From positions 1 through 57,213 of the forward strand of contig NZ_CANRMB010000020.1 of the NCBI RefSeq assembly GCF_947631635.1: a stretch of 57,213 bases of DNA, given 5' to 3'. How positions within the stretch are numbered: position 1 is the first letter of the stretch; each line of letters begins with the position of its first letter. A program made the position numbers and the translations under genes. The notes beneath the pieces were generated by a model. The model was not told the origin of the DNA and did no database searches. It saw nothing but the letters and a program-made list of their open reading frames with translations. Shown in pieces: positions 30,663 through 39,823 of this stretch. The stretch comes from an uncultured Dysosmobacter sp. (GTDB taxonomy: Bacteria; Bacillota; Clostridia; Oscillospirales; Oscillospiraceae).

Positions 30663-31221
30663 AGGAGATGGTGCGGGCACAGAGCAGGTCGTAATGGCGG
30701 CGGAACTTCTCCACGTCCGCGCCCTGTTCCAGGCACCGGAGCAAAATCTCCCCGCAGGCACGGCTGTCGCTCCCTGCCCGGTGGTGGTCCAGGGGGATGT
30801 TCAGGTATGTACAGAGGGTGTTCAGACGGTGGTTCTCCAGCTGGGGAAAACACCGCCGCCCCATCCGGCAGGTGCAGGCGTAGTCCGCCACGGGCCGCCA
30901 GCAGATGCCGTAGGCCCGCAGGCATTTGGACAGCACGCTCATGTCAAAGGGCGCGTTGTGGGCCACCAGCAGGCCGCTGTCCAGGATGGGGCCCAGAATG
31001 GGCCACAGCTCCTGGAACGTGGGGGCCTCCGCCGCCATGGCCGGGGTGATGCCGGTGAGCTGGACGTTGAAAGCGTTGAAATAGGTCTCGGGGTTCACCA
31101 GGGTGGCGAACTCCCGCACCACAGCCCCGCCCTCCACCACCGCCACGCCGATGGCGCTCATGCGGTCGTTGGCGGCGTTGGGCGTCTCCACATCAAAGGC
31201 GATAAATCTCTCCGGCATCAT
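30646..31221 (-). CDS. DnaQ-like 3'-5' exonuclease (DEDDh)
   Basis: A 191-residue exonuclease domain protein. FIAFDVETP gives the first D-E pair, VAHNAPFDMSVL the next D, and HRAGSDSRACGE the final H and D, completing a DEDDh site. Proteins of this type degrade single-stranded DNA or small oligonucleotides, or act as proofreading subunits. GGGAGCTTGT precedes the ATG. The last codons overlap repeat R1. Confidence 0.8.
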   Translation of the reverse strand: MMPERFIAFDVETPNAANDRMSAIGVAVVEGGAVVREFATLVNPETYFNAFNVQLTGITPAMAAEAPTFQELWPILGPILDSGLLVAHNAPFDMSVLSKCLRAYGICWRPVADYACTCRMGRRCFPQLENHRLNTLCTYLNIPLDHHRAGSDSRACGEILLRCLEQGADVEKFRRHYDLLCARTISYRQWT

Positions 31222-31273
31222 ACAAGCTCCCTTTCCTGAATCACTGATGCGGCGGCAGGCTCCGGAGCCGCCG

Positions 31274-33250
31274 TCACTCCAGCATTTTTGCGAAGTCGTC
31301 CTCCGTCAGGACGGGGATGTCCAGCTCCTGGGCCTTTTTCAGCTTGCTGCCGGCGGCCTCCCCCGCCACCACGTAGGTGGTGCGCTTGGAGACGGAGCCG
31401 GCCGCCTTGCCGCCCCGCTCCTCGATGAGGGCCTGGGCGGTCTTGCGGTCAAAGCGGGTCAGGGTGCCGGTGAGGACGAAGGTCATCCCGGCAAAGCGCT
31501 CGTCCACCAATTGGGCGGTGCTCTCCATGTTCACCCCCGCCTCCTTCAGGCGGCGGAGCAGGTCCCGGGACTGGGACTGGGCCAGATAGTCCACGATGCA
31601 CTGGGCGGTGACGGCCCCCACGTCGTTGATCTCCGTCAGCTCCTCCACGGAGGCGGCGGACAGGGCGTCCAGGGTCTTGAAGTGCATGGCCAGCACCTTG
31701 GCGGCCTTTTCCCCCACCTGCCGGATGCCCAGACCGTAGATCAGCTTGGAGAGGTCGTTGGCCTTGGACTTCTCAATGGCCCGGATCAGGTTCTCCGCAG
31801 ACTTGGCGCCCATGCGGTCCAGCTTGGCAACCTCTGCGGCATGGAGATTATAAAGGTCGGCGGCATTACAAATCAAGCCGTTCTCCACCAGCTGCTGGAT
31901 GACAGCGGGGCCGCAGCCGTCGATGTCCATGGCGTCCCGGCTGGCGAAGTGGGTGATGTTCCGCAGCAGCTGGGCGGGGCACTCCGCGCCGGTGCAGCGC
32001 AGGGCCGCGCCGTCCTCGTCCCGCCGGACGGGAGCGCCGCAGACCGGGCAGACCTCCGGCAGGGTGTAGGGCTGGGTGTCGTCGGGGCGCTTGTCCAAAA
32101 CCACCTCCACGATCTCCGGGATGATCTCCCCCGCCTTCTGGACGATGACCGTATCCCCGATGCGGATATCCTTTTCTGTGATATAGTCCTGGTTGTGGAG
32201 GGTGGCGTTGGTGACGGTGGTGCCCGCCAGGCGGACCGGCTCCAGCACCGCCTTGGGGGTCAGCACGCCGGTGCGGCCCACCTGCACCACGATGTCCAGC
32301 ACCTTGGAGGGCTTCTTCTCCGGCGGGTACTTGAAGGCCACCGCCCACTTGGGAAATTTGGCGGTGGAGCCAAGAGTGGTGCGGTCTGACAAGGAATTCA
32401 CCTTAACGACTGCGCCGTCGATATCAAAGGGGTAGTCCATCCGCCCGTCGTTGATGCGGTCGATCTCCGTCTGGACGGCGGAGGTGCCGTGGAGGGTCTT
32501 GTGGGGGATGACCTTGAACCGCTGGGAGGCCAGATAGTCCAGCGTCTCGGCGTGAGAGGCAAAGGTCCGGCCCTCCGCCAATTGCAGGTTGAACACCTGG
32601 ATGTCCAGCTTCCGCTGGGCGCAGATCTTGGAGTCCAGCTGCCGCAGGGACCCGGCGGCGGCGTTGCGGGGGTTGGCCATCAGGGGCTTTCCCTGCAATT
32701 CCCGCAGGGCGTTGATCTCCTCGAACACCGCCCGGGACATGTAGACCTCTCCCCGGACGATGAGCCGGGGCAGCTTTTCCGGAAGGGTCATGGGGATGGA
32801 GCGGACGGTCTTCAGATTCTCCGTCACGTCCTCCCCCACCCGGCCGTCGCCCCGGGTGGCGCCCCGGACAAACACGCCGTCCCGGTACTCCAGGGCCACG
32901 GACAGGCCGTCCACCTTCGGCTCCACGGAATACTCCACGGGGGCGCCCAGGGCCTCGTCCATGCGCTGGCAGAACTCCGCCACCTCCTCGGCGTTGAACA
33001 CGTCCTGGAGGCTCTCCAGGGGCACCTCATGGGTGTAAGGGGAAAAGCCCTCTAAGATCTTGCCGCCGACGCGCTGGGTGGGAGAATCCGGGGTGATCTC
33101 CTCCGGGTGCTCCGCCTCCAGCTCCTCCAGGCGGCGGTTCAGCATGTCGTATTCATAGTCGCTCATGGTGGGGGCGTCCAGCACGTAATAGCGGTAGCCA
33201 TTTTCGTTCAGGGTGTCCCGCAGCTGTTTCATTTCCTCACGGTAGTCCAT
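31274..33250 (-). CDS. ligA: NAD-dependent DNA ligase
   Basis: A 658-residue protein with complete LigA layout. N-terminal NAD-binding domain, adenylation domain with the active Lys in VEPKVDGLS (Lys112), OB fold, zinc finger (CPVCG...CTGAECP), helix-hairpin-helix repeats (ELTEINDVGAVTAQ) and a C-terminal BRCT domain (FVLTGTLTRFDRKTAQALIEERGGK region). It seals nicks in replication and repair. ATG at 33250 has GGGAGGTATGAA upstream. Confidence 0.95.
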   Translation of the reverse strand: MDYREEMKQLRDTLNENGYRYYVLDAPTMSDYEYDMLNRRLEELEAEHPEEITPDSPTQRVGGKILEGFSPYTHEVPLESLQDVFNAEEVAEFCQRMDEALGAPVEYSVEPKVDGLSVALEYRDGVFVRGATRGDGRVGEDVTENLKTVRSIPMTLPEKLPRLIVRGEVYMSRAVFEEINALRELQGKPLMANPRNAAAGSLRQLDSKICAQRKLDIQVFNLQLAEGRTFASHAETLDYLASQRFKVIPHKTLHGTSAVQTEIDRINDGRMDYPFDIDGAVVKVNSLSDRTTLGSTAKFPKWAVAFKYPPEKKPSKVLDIVVQVGRTGVLTPKAVLEPVRLAGTTVTNATLHNQDYITEKDIRIGDTVIVQKAGEIIPEIVEVVLDKRPDDTQPYTLPEVCPVCGAPVRRDEDGAALRCTGAECPAQLLRNITHFASRDAMDIDGCGPAVIQQLVENGLICNAADLYNLHAAEVAKLDRMGAKSAENLIRAIEKSKANDLSKLIYGLGIRQVGEKAAKVLAMHFKTLDALSAASVEELTEINDVGAVTAQCIVDYLAQSQSRDLLRRLKEAGVNMESTAQLVDERFAGMTFVLTGTLTRFDRKTAQALIEERGGKAAGSVSKRTTYVVAGEAAGSKLKKAQELDIPVLTEDDFAKMLE

Positions 33251-33343
33251 TTCATACCTCCCGGGAATGCGGGATCGCTGTATTCCGCCTGGGGCGGAAT
33301 GACCGGGGCCGGTCCCCGCCAAATCCCCACATTTCCAATTGTC

Positions 33344-34048
33344 TCAATTCCCATTCAAAATATGGTCCTTCGCATCCTCCGTGTAGGTCTCCGGTGCGGA
33401 GGAAAAATAGGTGTAGGTGTCCGGCACGGTGCCGACGATGACGGTCTCCGCCACGGTGACGGCGTTGGAGACCTGGGTGACGGTGGTAAAGCCCGGCAGC
33501 AGGATGCTGACGTACACGTCGATGTTCAGCACGATCTGGTGCTTGGTCTGGTTGATGCCCGCGTCGATGAACTCGTTCTCAAACTTGGCCGTGGAGGAGC
33601 CGACGGACTCCATCCGCACCGAGATCCGCGGTCCCCGGCCTGCCAGCAGCGTGGAGCCGGAGAGGGTCCCGATGGGGATGGACAGCTCCCGGGCGGAGAC
33701 CTGGTCGATGCGGGCCAGAATGATGTCCAGGATCTCCGATTGCAGGCGGTTGCAGGCCGCCATGTTGCTGTGGACGGCGGTGATCTTGCCCTCGTTGTCC
33801 TTTTCAAAGGAGATCAGCTGCTCGTAGCTGATCTCGCCGTTGGCGATGGCCTCGTTCACAGCCTCGAACACGATGCGGTTCACGGTGTTGCTCACCCGCG
33901 TGGTGGCAAGGCTCTCCAGCAGCGGGCGGAGCTGGGACGTGGCGAAGATCACCAGCGCCAGCACCAGGGCCGTCAACGCAAACAGGAGCGCCCGCGCCAG
34001 AAAGCGGCGGTCCATCCGCCGCCGGTAGTGGAAAAAACCCGGTCTCAT
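33344..34048 (-). CDS. yunB: Sporulation protein YunB
   Basis: A 234-residue protein with one N-terminal membrane helix (FLARALLFALTALVLALVIF) and a long extracytoplasmic domain containing SIPIGTLSGSTLLAGRGPRI and TKHQIVLNIDVYVSILLPG. This is the YunB family, made under sigma-E in the mother cell of spore formers. ATG at 34048 follows GGGAGGCGGCCGAT. It supports assignment to a sporulating Firmicute. Confidence 0.85.
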   Translation of the reverse strand: MRPGFFHYRRRMDRRFLARALLFALTALVLALVIFATSQLRPLLESLATTRVSNTVNRIVFEAVNEAIANGEISYEQLISFEKDNEGKITAVHSNMAACNRLQSEILDIILARIDQVSARELSIPIGTLSGSTLLAGRGPRISVRMESVGSSTAKFENEFIDAGINQTKHQIVLNIDVYVSILLPGFTTVTQVSNAVTVAETVIVGTVPDTYTYFSSAPETYTEDAKDHILNGN

Positions 34049-34102
34049 ATCGGCCGCCTCCCCTCCCGGCATCCTATGCGGGAGCGGCTTGGCCCTATGT
34101 CC

Positions 34103-35482
34103 TTACTCCGGCAGGGCGTTCACGATCTCCTTGAATACCCGGCCCCGCTCCATAAAGTTGGCGAAACGGTCAAAGGAGGTGCTGGCGGGGGACAGGATCA
34201 CCACGTCCCCCTCCCCTGCCCGGCTGTCGGCCAGGGCCACGGCCTGGTGGTAGTCCGCCACGTCCACGATCTCCAGCCCCGCGTAGTTGGGGGCCTGCTC
34301 CGCGGACCGGCGGATGACCCCGGCGGTGGCGCCGCAGAGGATCAGCAGCTTGACGTGCTCGTTGACCACCGGGCCGAGGCTCTCATAGGAGATGCCCTTG
34401 TCCTTGCCTCCGGCGATGAGGATGACCTTCCGGTCAAAGGAGTTCAGCCCCGCGATGGTGCGGCTGGGGCTGGAGGCGATGGAGTCGTTGTACCACCGGA
34501 CGCCCCGCCGGGTGCGGATCAGCTCAATGCGGTGCTCCACGCCGCCGAATTCCCGGGCGAAGTCCCGAATGACGCCGTCCGGCACCAGACCGTCCACGGC
34601 AGCGATGGCCGCCAGGTAGTTCTCGATATTGTGGACCCCGGGGAGCCTGATGTCCGAGGTCCGCAGGACCTCCCGCTCCTGGTCCCCGCGGCGGGCGATG
34701 ACGGCTTCTCCTCTTAGGAACACGCCGTCCGCCAGCTCCCGCCTCCGGGAGAAGAGCCGCGCCCGGCCGATGGCCCGGGCGGCCTCCTCCGCCGTCAGGT
34801 CATTGTCGGCATTGAACACGGCAATATCCTCCCCCGTCTGGTGTGTAAAGATATTCTCCTTTGCGGCGATATACTCCGCAAAGTCCCTGTGCACATCCAG
34901 GTGGTTGGGGGCCAGATTGGTGACCACGGCGATATGGGGGCTGTGGGTCATGGTCATCAGCTGGAAGGAACTCAGCTCCAGCACCGCCACGTCGCCGGGG
35001 TCCATCTCCCCGGTCTCCGCCAGCAGCGGGTGGCCGATGTTGCCCCCCAGGTGGACGGTCCTCCCCGCCCGTTTCAAAAGCTCCGCGATGATGGTGGTGG
35101 TGGTGGTCTTGCCGTCGCTGCCGGTGACGGCGATCTTCGGGCAGGGACAGACCTCAAAAAAGACCTCCATCTCGCTGGTCAGCAGGCTCCCCCGCGCCAC
35201 GGCGGCGGTCAGCTCCGGCAGGTCCGGGCGCATGCCGGGGGTGCGGAAAATCACGTCCTCCGTCAGGTCCTTCAAATAGTCCGGCCCCAGGCGCAGCCTG
35301 GCGCCCATGGCCTCCAGCTGGTCTCCGATGGCTCCCAGGGCCTCCCGGCTCTTCCGGTCGCAGGCAGTGACGGCCACGCCCCGTTGGCACAGCAGCTGGA
35401 TGAGGGGCCGGTTGGAGACGCCGATGCCGATGACGGCCACGGTCTTGCCTTGCAGGGCACGCAGATATTCCTCAAATGTCAT
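34103..35482 (-). CDS. murD: UDP-N-acetylmuramoylalanine-D-glutamate ligase
   Basis: A 459-residue Mur ligase. An N-terminal Rossmann-like domain (VAVIGIGVSNRPLIQLL) binds UDP-MurNAc-Ala, the central domain has the ATP loop AVTGSDGKTTTTTI, and the C-terminal domain has WYNDSIASSPSRTIAGL. It adds D-Glu to the peptidoglycan stem. ATG at 35482 is set by the start of the domain. The gene is alone, not in the usual mra/mur cluster. Confidence 0.92.
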   Translation of the reverse strand: MTFEEYLRALQGKTVAVIGIGVSNRPLIQLLCQRGVAVTACDRKSREALGAIGDQLEAMGARLRLGPDYLKDLTEDVIFRTPGMRPDLPELTAAVARGSLLTSEMEVFFEVCPCPKIAVTGSDGKTTTTTIIAELLKRAGRTVHLGGNIGHPLLAETGEMDPGDVAVLELSSFQLMTMTHSPHIAVVTNLAPNHLDVHRDFAEYIAAKENIFTHQTGEDIAVFNADNDLTAEEAARAIGRARLFSRRRELADGVFLRGEAVIARRGDQEREVLRTSDIRLPGVHNIENYLAAIAAVDGLVPDGVIRDFAREFGGVEHRIELIRTRRGVRWYNDSIASSPSRTIAGLNSFDRKVILIAGGKDKGISYESLGPVVNEHVKLLILCGATAGVIRRSAEQAPNYAGLEIVDVADYHQAVALADSRAGEGDVVILSPASTSFDRFANFMERGRVFKEIVNALPE

Positions 35483-35660
35483 GGTCTCGCTCCTTATGTC
35501 TCCGCCCGAGGGCGGGAAATTGCACATGAAGAAATTATACCGCAAGGACTGGAAAATTACAACGCCGGATGCGGATTTTACCGCTCTGGAAGGAGAAACA
35601 GACCCCAGGGCGTTTCCGCCCCAGGGCCTGCCGGATATGGTGATGGTGCGACGGGTCTGG

Positions 35661-36551
35661 TCAGAACCACAGCATGCCGCTCTCCACGGTCCTGATCAGC
35701 TCCTCCTTGGTTTCAAACTGCTCCAGCGAGCCATATTCCAGGCTCTCCCACCCGGTGAAGCCCACCACCCGGCCGTCCACGATCACCAGCATGTTGAGGG
35801 CGCTGTTGCCATCCTCGTGGACGCGCAGCTGACTGTCGATGAACGCGCCGCCCGCCAGAATGCCTGCAGGAGGCTCCTCCGGCGGGTCCGCGATGCACAC
35901 GCAGCCGATGGCATACACCTGGGCGTTCAGGCGCTGGCTTTCCGCCACCTGGGAAAACGCCGTCAGCTCCCGCCGGACGTTGGGATACTGGGGCAGACCG
36001 GCCAGATACCCGTCCACCGCTTCCCTGTATGATTCGTAGGCCGCCTGATCGATCTCGCCGTCGGGGGGATCCTGGGCGGTCCGCACCAGCCAGTACAGCG
36101 GCCTGTCCTTCACGCAGATGCGGTTTCCCAGCACATTCGCACCGCCCAGGATCTCCACCACATCCTCCTCCAGTCCGGCGTACAGGTACAGCGCGTCGTC
36201 GCCGGAATCGCCCAGATAGATGTCCAGCCACCAGATGCTCTCCATATACGGGTCATTGCTGGTCTTATGCGCCACGGTGTTGGCCGCAGCGGCATTCAGT
36301 ATGGCGGCGATCTCGCTGTTGGAGGGCGCGGCCTCTTCATCCGCAAACCACACCTCCATGATGTCCGCCCCTGTCAGGCCCGCCAGAAAGCCGTCCAGCG
36401 TCTCGGGCTGGGCCACCGGCGGACGGGCATCTTCGACAACGGGCGCTGTCTCTGTGGGCGGGGTGTCCTCCGGTTTGGTTTCAGGGGTCTCTGCGCAGCC
36501 GGTCAGGGCCAGCAGCCAAAGCGCCAGAAGGTACGCCATGGGTCGTCTCAT
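35661..36551 (-). CDS. Predicted lipoprotein
   Basis: A 296-residue protein. A signal peptide (MAYLLALWLLAL) ends in a lipobox LTGC at Cys19, and an acidic Pro/Thr-rich linker follows. The body (DALYLYAGLEEDVVEILGG; LYWLVRTAQDPPDG; LNMLVIVDGRVVGFTGWE) has beta-rich DUF4825-like or NTF2-like character but no sure family. It is likely anchored on the outer face of the membrane. Confidence 0.65.
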   Translation of the reverse strand: MRRPMAYLLALWLLALTGCAETPETKPEDTPPTETAPVVEDARPPVAQPETLDGFLAGLTGADIMEVWFADEEAAPSNSEIAAILNAAAANTVAHKTSNDPYMESIWWLDIYLGDSGDDALYLYAGLEEDVVEILGGANVLGNRICVKDRPLYWLVRTAQDPPDGEIDQAAYESYREAVDGYLAGLPQYPNVRRELTAFSQVAESQRLNAQVYAIGCVCIADPPEEPPAGILAGGAFIDSQLRVHEDGNSALNMLVIVDGRVVGFTGWESLEYGSLEQFETKEELIRTVESGMLWF

Positions 36552-36623
36552 AAGATCGCCTCCTTGATTGGTGATAATCTATTATACCTGTATTTTCCGG
36601 CCAGGGCAAGCGCCGCTTTCTGG

Positions 36624-36652
36624 TTGACAATCCCCCGTCCATCCTGTACAAT
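36624..36652 (+). promoter_or_regulatory. rnpB promoter
   Basis: TTGACA (36624-36629) and TACAAT (36647-36652) are 17 bases apart, six bases before the start of the RNA. Confidence 0.85.
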
Positions 36653-36658
36653 AGACAC

Positions 36659-37198
36659 CGCGAGGAAAACAGACAGTCGCGTGGGCAGGCCGAAAGGCCG
36701 TCCATGAGGAAAGTCCGGGCTCCACAGGGCAAGGATAACGGGTAACGCCCGCCGAAGGCGACTTCAGGAAAAGTGCAACAGAGATATACCGCCAGTGCGG
36801 TTAAACTGTGCTGATAAGGAACATGGAAATTTGCCGCTCCTGCGTATGCAGGCAGGCAAAAAGCGGGGGATAGTGTGAAAGGGGGCCGGCGAGGCCCGCC
36901 TTTCACGATTTCAATCAACTCCGCCGCAGCGGCCGATCCCGCAGGGATCGGAAGGTTTCCACCCTTACCGGTGCGGTTTAGCCGCACCGGTAAGGGTGGA
37001 AAGGTGCGGTAAGAGCGCACCCGACGGCTGGGAACTGTCCGTCGCTGTAAACTCTATCCGGAGCAACACCGGTATGGGAGCAGGGGGAGACCCCAGGGCT
37101 GGCCCGGCCGCTCCCGGGGTGGCTTGAGCGTACCGGCAACGGTGCGTCTAGATAGATGACTGTCAAATACAGAACCCGGCTTACAGTTTTGCTCGCGT
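36659..37198 (+). ncRNA. rnpB: RNase P RNA, unusually long
   Basis: The 5' part has GAGGAAAGTCCGGGCTCC, and the 3' part has CAGAACCCGGCTTAC. P1 pairs CGCGAG-AAAAC with GTTTTGCTCGCG at the two ends. The middle keeps AAGGGTGGAAAGGTGCGGTAAGAGCGC. The RNA is about 540 nt against a usual 350-410 because of extra hairpins at about 36866-37000, including a 21-bp perfect stem. It is the catalytic part of the enzyme that matures tRNA 5' ends. Confidence 0.95.
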
Positions 37199-37205
37199 TG
37201 ATATG

Positions 37206-37247
37206 GCCCCGGTCTCGGAACACGAGACCGGGGCTCTTCTCTTTTTC
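37206..37247 (+). terminator. rnpB terminator
   Basis: A GCCCCGGTCTCG stem with its complement is followed by TCTTCTCTTTTT. Confidence 0.85.
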
Positions 37248-37421
37248 CCAGGGATGCAATCCTTGAAAAACTTTTATATTATCATATATTTGTTGTCTTT
37301 TATCGTATTTTCAACTCAAAATAGTACATGAACTTTTTCCAATATTTTAGCATTCTTATCAATTGATATTTGTGGAAAGGCGGCTTAAAATTGCCCCATA
37401 CTTGAAATGGAGGTATTGATC

Positions 37422-37859
37422 ATGACGCCTGCCGCCGCATCTATCGACTTCTCCGCAATGGAACTCGTGCCCCACCCCTCCGCATCGCTGAACAGCATGT
37501 CGCTGAATGTCAGTGCCAGCGGCCACGTTGCCATGAACCAGCGCCTGTATGAACAGGTGGTCAAGCGGGTGCCCTCCCTGGATCTGGAATTCCGCATCCG
37601 CGCGGACTGTACGCTCCTGGCCCTCCGTATCTCCGATTCCCCCACCTACAAATTCCCAAAGGGCGGCCGCATAAAAGACGCGGCTTTCTCCCGCCGGCTG
37701 GTGTCCGCCGGGATCTCCCTGCCCGCCCGGTACGCCATGACATGGGATCCAGCGGCCAACGCCTGGGTCGGCACGCTGGAAAACACCGTGCAAAGCTCCA
37801 TGGCCCGTGCTCTGGAGAAGAGTTTAAAGTCAACCGTCAAGCAGAAAAAGGGGCAGTGA
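37422..37859 (+). CDS. Hypothetical protein, first gene of a Shedu-like operon
   Basis: A 145-residue protein; ATG at 37422 follows AATGGAGGTATTGATC. The body has beta-rich parts (LNSMSLNVSASGHVAMN; LEFRIRADCTLLALRI) and a Lys-rich C-terminus. No family is recognised. The next gene begins two bases after its stop, so they form an operon with 37861-38379, 38400-38696 and 38727-39485. Confidence 0.6.
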   Translation: MTPAAASIDFSAMELVPHPSASLNSMSLNVSASGHVAMNQRLYEQVVKRVPSLDLEFRIRADCTLLALRISDSPTYKFPKGGRIKDAAFSRRLVSAGISLPARYAMTWDPAANAWVGTLENTVQSSMARALEKSLKSTVKQKKGQ

Positions 37860-37860
37860 T

Positions 37861-38379
37861 ATGAGGAGGCCCCCATTTCGCAGCGGGGAACAGGAACAAA
37901 TCGACGCCATGATCGAAACGCTGCGCCGCCGGTCCGCCGCCGCACTGGACAAGGAGGAATTTACCAGCGCCGTCTGGCTGGCCTACTATGAGGCCGACAG
38001 CTCCTATCATCTGTTTGAGGGCTGCTGCGACTGGGACGCCTACCTGCACACCCGGCTGAATGAAGCCATTGAGGCTTTAAAGTGTGAGCGGAACCGCCGC
38101 ATGTCGGTGGAGAGCAGATTTTCTTTGAATCAACCGGTGGGCCGGTCCCAAAGGCCCGCCATCGATGTGCTCTTTCCCATGCAGGGCGATTTTACACGGG
38201 GCATCGATTTCTGGGACTATATGGAGCGTCTTGGCAGTCCCAAATATAACATGGTCCGGGGCTTTTGCCGCAGGGACAGCGATCAGGAGATCATGACGGA
38301 CCTGCACATGGCCGCCCCGGAATTCTACCAGCTGAAATGGGAGCTGCAGGCGGACATGTGGAAATACCTGCGCATCTGA
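37861..38379 (+). CDS. Hypothetical helical protein with possible HTH
   Basis: A 172-residue protein: helical N-terminus (EQIDAMIETLRRRSAAALDKEE), central WDAYLHTRLNEAIEALKCERNRR, and a C-terminal CRRDSDQEIMTDLHMAAPEFYQLKW that looks like a sigma-region-4 type helix-turn-helix. It is two bases after the first gene of the operon. Role unknown. Confidence 0.6.
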   Translation: MRRPPFRSGEQEQIDAMIETLRRRSAAALDKEEFTSAVWLAYYEADSSYHLFEGCCDWDAYLHTRLNEAIEALKCERNRRMSVESRFSLNQPVGRSQRPAIDVLFPMQGDFTRGIDFWDYMERLGSPKYNMVRGFCRRDSDQEIMTDLHMAAPEFYQLKWELQADMWKYLRI

Positions 38380-38399
38380 GCGACCGATGGGAGGCTTTT

Positions 38400-38696
38400 T
38401 TGAAGATCAATGATTTTATTTTCCGGTTCCGCTGCAAGGGAGTGCTGTCTGCATACGGCATCTGCCGGGTGCGTCTGTTTGTCAATCAACAGGCGGAGGT
38501 GTATGCGGTCTTGTCAGAGCTGGATGAAAATCCGTCCGTCTCTGTGACCAACGCGGTGGAGCGGATCTGCGAACAGCTGGTGGACGCCCAAAAAATACCG
38601 GCACAGGCGCGGATCATCGAGCACTACCCCCCTGCCAAATTTTTTCCGCAGAGCTTTGACCTGGTGACGCTCCACGGCACCGGCCGGCCGGACTGA
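38400..38696 (+). CDS. Small hypothetical protein
   Basis: TTG at 38400 follows TGGGAGGCTTTT, giving 98 residues (KINDFIFRFRCKGVLSAYG ... AVERICEQLVDAQKIPA). It is a small alpha/beta protein without a known family. It lies in the same operon as the DUF4263 nuclease gene, 30 bases upstream of it and in the same reading frame. Confidence 0.55.
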   Translation: MKINDFIFRFRCKGVLSAYGICRVRLFVNQQAEVYAVLSELDENPSVSVTNAVERICEQLVDAQKIPAQARIIEHYPPAKFFPQSFDLVTLHGTGRPD

Positions 38697-38726
38697 CAGA
38701 GCATCTCCCGCAAAGCTGCGGAGACT

Positions 38727-39485
38727 TTGCTGGACTGCGGACCGGAGGAGTTTTCCGAAGACGGCCCGGAGGACCCCCGTTTACAGGCGGAGATCCGGCA
38801 GGCGCTGGAGGGAACGCCCGCCCTGCAGGTCCTTCGATTTACAGAGCCGCCGGAGGTTTCGGAACGCCGCCTGGAGATCGCGGCGGCGCGGCATACCAGG
38901 GCGGAGCTGACGGCCCTTTTGGACGCACGGCCCACAGAACAGGCGCTGGCCGCCTTTTTGAAGGAGGACCCCTCCCTGCTTGCGGAGCGGTACGCCCGTC
39001 CCGCTGACGAATACATCTGTTTTTCCGAGTTCCCTGTGGGGGATACGGGGCGCGTGGATTTCGCTCTGCTGACAGGCAGGTCCCGCATGGACGTCTATTT
39101 GATCGAGCTGAAGGGCGGGAAGCACGCCCTGCGCCGAACCGACCACTACGGCTCCTTCCGGGCCGCTGTCCAGGAGGGACGGGATCAGCTGGTCCGCCGG
39201 GCCTCCTGGGTGGAGCGCCACTATGAGGAATTCTGCCGGTTTGTCCACCAGGTCCGCCGGGCCGTGGAGGCGGGCCAGCGCCCCTACCGTGCCTTTCCCG
39301 GCCCCAAACACCGGCTTCTGGTGGATCCGGAGAAGGATATCAAGCTCCATCTGATCCTCATCGGCGGCAGGACAAGCCGGGAGCTGGAGGACAGCCAGGC
39401 CCGCCACCGGGAGGATCAGGCCGCCCGGTTCCACATGGAGACCGAGACCTGGGACAGCTGGATCAGAAAGCTGGCACGGGCATGA
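38727..39485 (+). CDS. DUF4263 (Shedu-like) nuclease
   Basis: A 252-residue protein. The PD-(D/E)XK-type core is visible: GRVDFALL (Asp), VYLIELKGGK (E-x-K), preceded by LKEDPSLLAERYARPADEYICFSEFPV, which is the DUF4263 entry, and followed by SFRAAVQEGRDQLVRRASWVE. Shedu SduA proteins use this domain in antiphage defence. The best start is TTG 38727, but its ribosome site is weak; no in-frame ATG exists before the core. Confidence 0.75.
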   Translation: MLDCGPEEFSEDGPEDPRLQAEIRQALEGTPALQVLRFTEPPEVSERRLEIAAARHTRAELTALLDARPTEQALAAFLKEDPSLLAERYARPADEYICFSEFPVGDTGRVDFALLTGRSRMDVYLIELKGGKHALRRTDHYGSFRAAVQEGRDQLVRRASWVERHYEEFCRFVHQVRRAVEAGQRPYRAFPGPKHRLLVDPEKDIKLHLILIGGRTSRELEDSQARHREDQAARFHMETETWDSWIRKLARA

Positions 39486-39487
39486 GA

Positions 39488-39664
39488 TCGTCAACGCAAT
39501 TATCGTCCATTCACTTGAAAAATCGCATGGGATTTTTCAAGCGGACGATACCCGCTGTGCGTAAAGCGCACAGTGATTGACTATGAAATGCAAATCAAGG
39601 CCGCGGTCCGTGGCCTGTCACAGCGCACGCGCGCTGTGACACTTGAAAAGTGATTTGATTATAA
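39488..39664. repeat. Palindromic chromosomal repeat R2 (inverted copy of R1)
   Basis: It carries CTTGAAAAATC...GATTTTTCAAG, a CGCTGTGCGT/GCGCACAG hairpin, ATTTCATAGTCAATCACTG on the minus strand, and GTGACAGGCC...GGCCTG. The order matches R1 reversed. It directly follows the Shedu-like gene. Confidence 0.7.
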
Positions 39665-39704
39665 AAAGGAGCCTGTGCTCCCTTTCAACTGTGCCGGCTA
39701 TATT

Positions 39705-39756
39705 GCCTCTCACCCCACAGCCTGCAAGAAAACGCTGTGGGGTGAGAGGCATATTT
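39705..39756. terminator. Strong hairpin after the Shedu-like operon
   Basis: A 17-bp perfect stem (GCCTCTCACCCCACAGC with its complement) is followed by ATATTTT. It can end transcripts from both sides. Confidence 0.65.
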
Positions 39757-39823
39757 TATGGATGCCGGAACCGCTTCCCTGGATACCGCTCCGCAGCGCG
39801 GCGCGAGCGGCCCGAAAAGGCTC

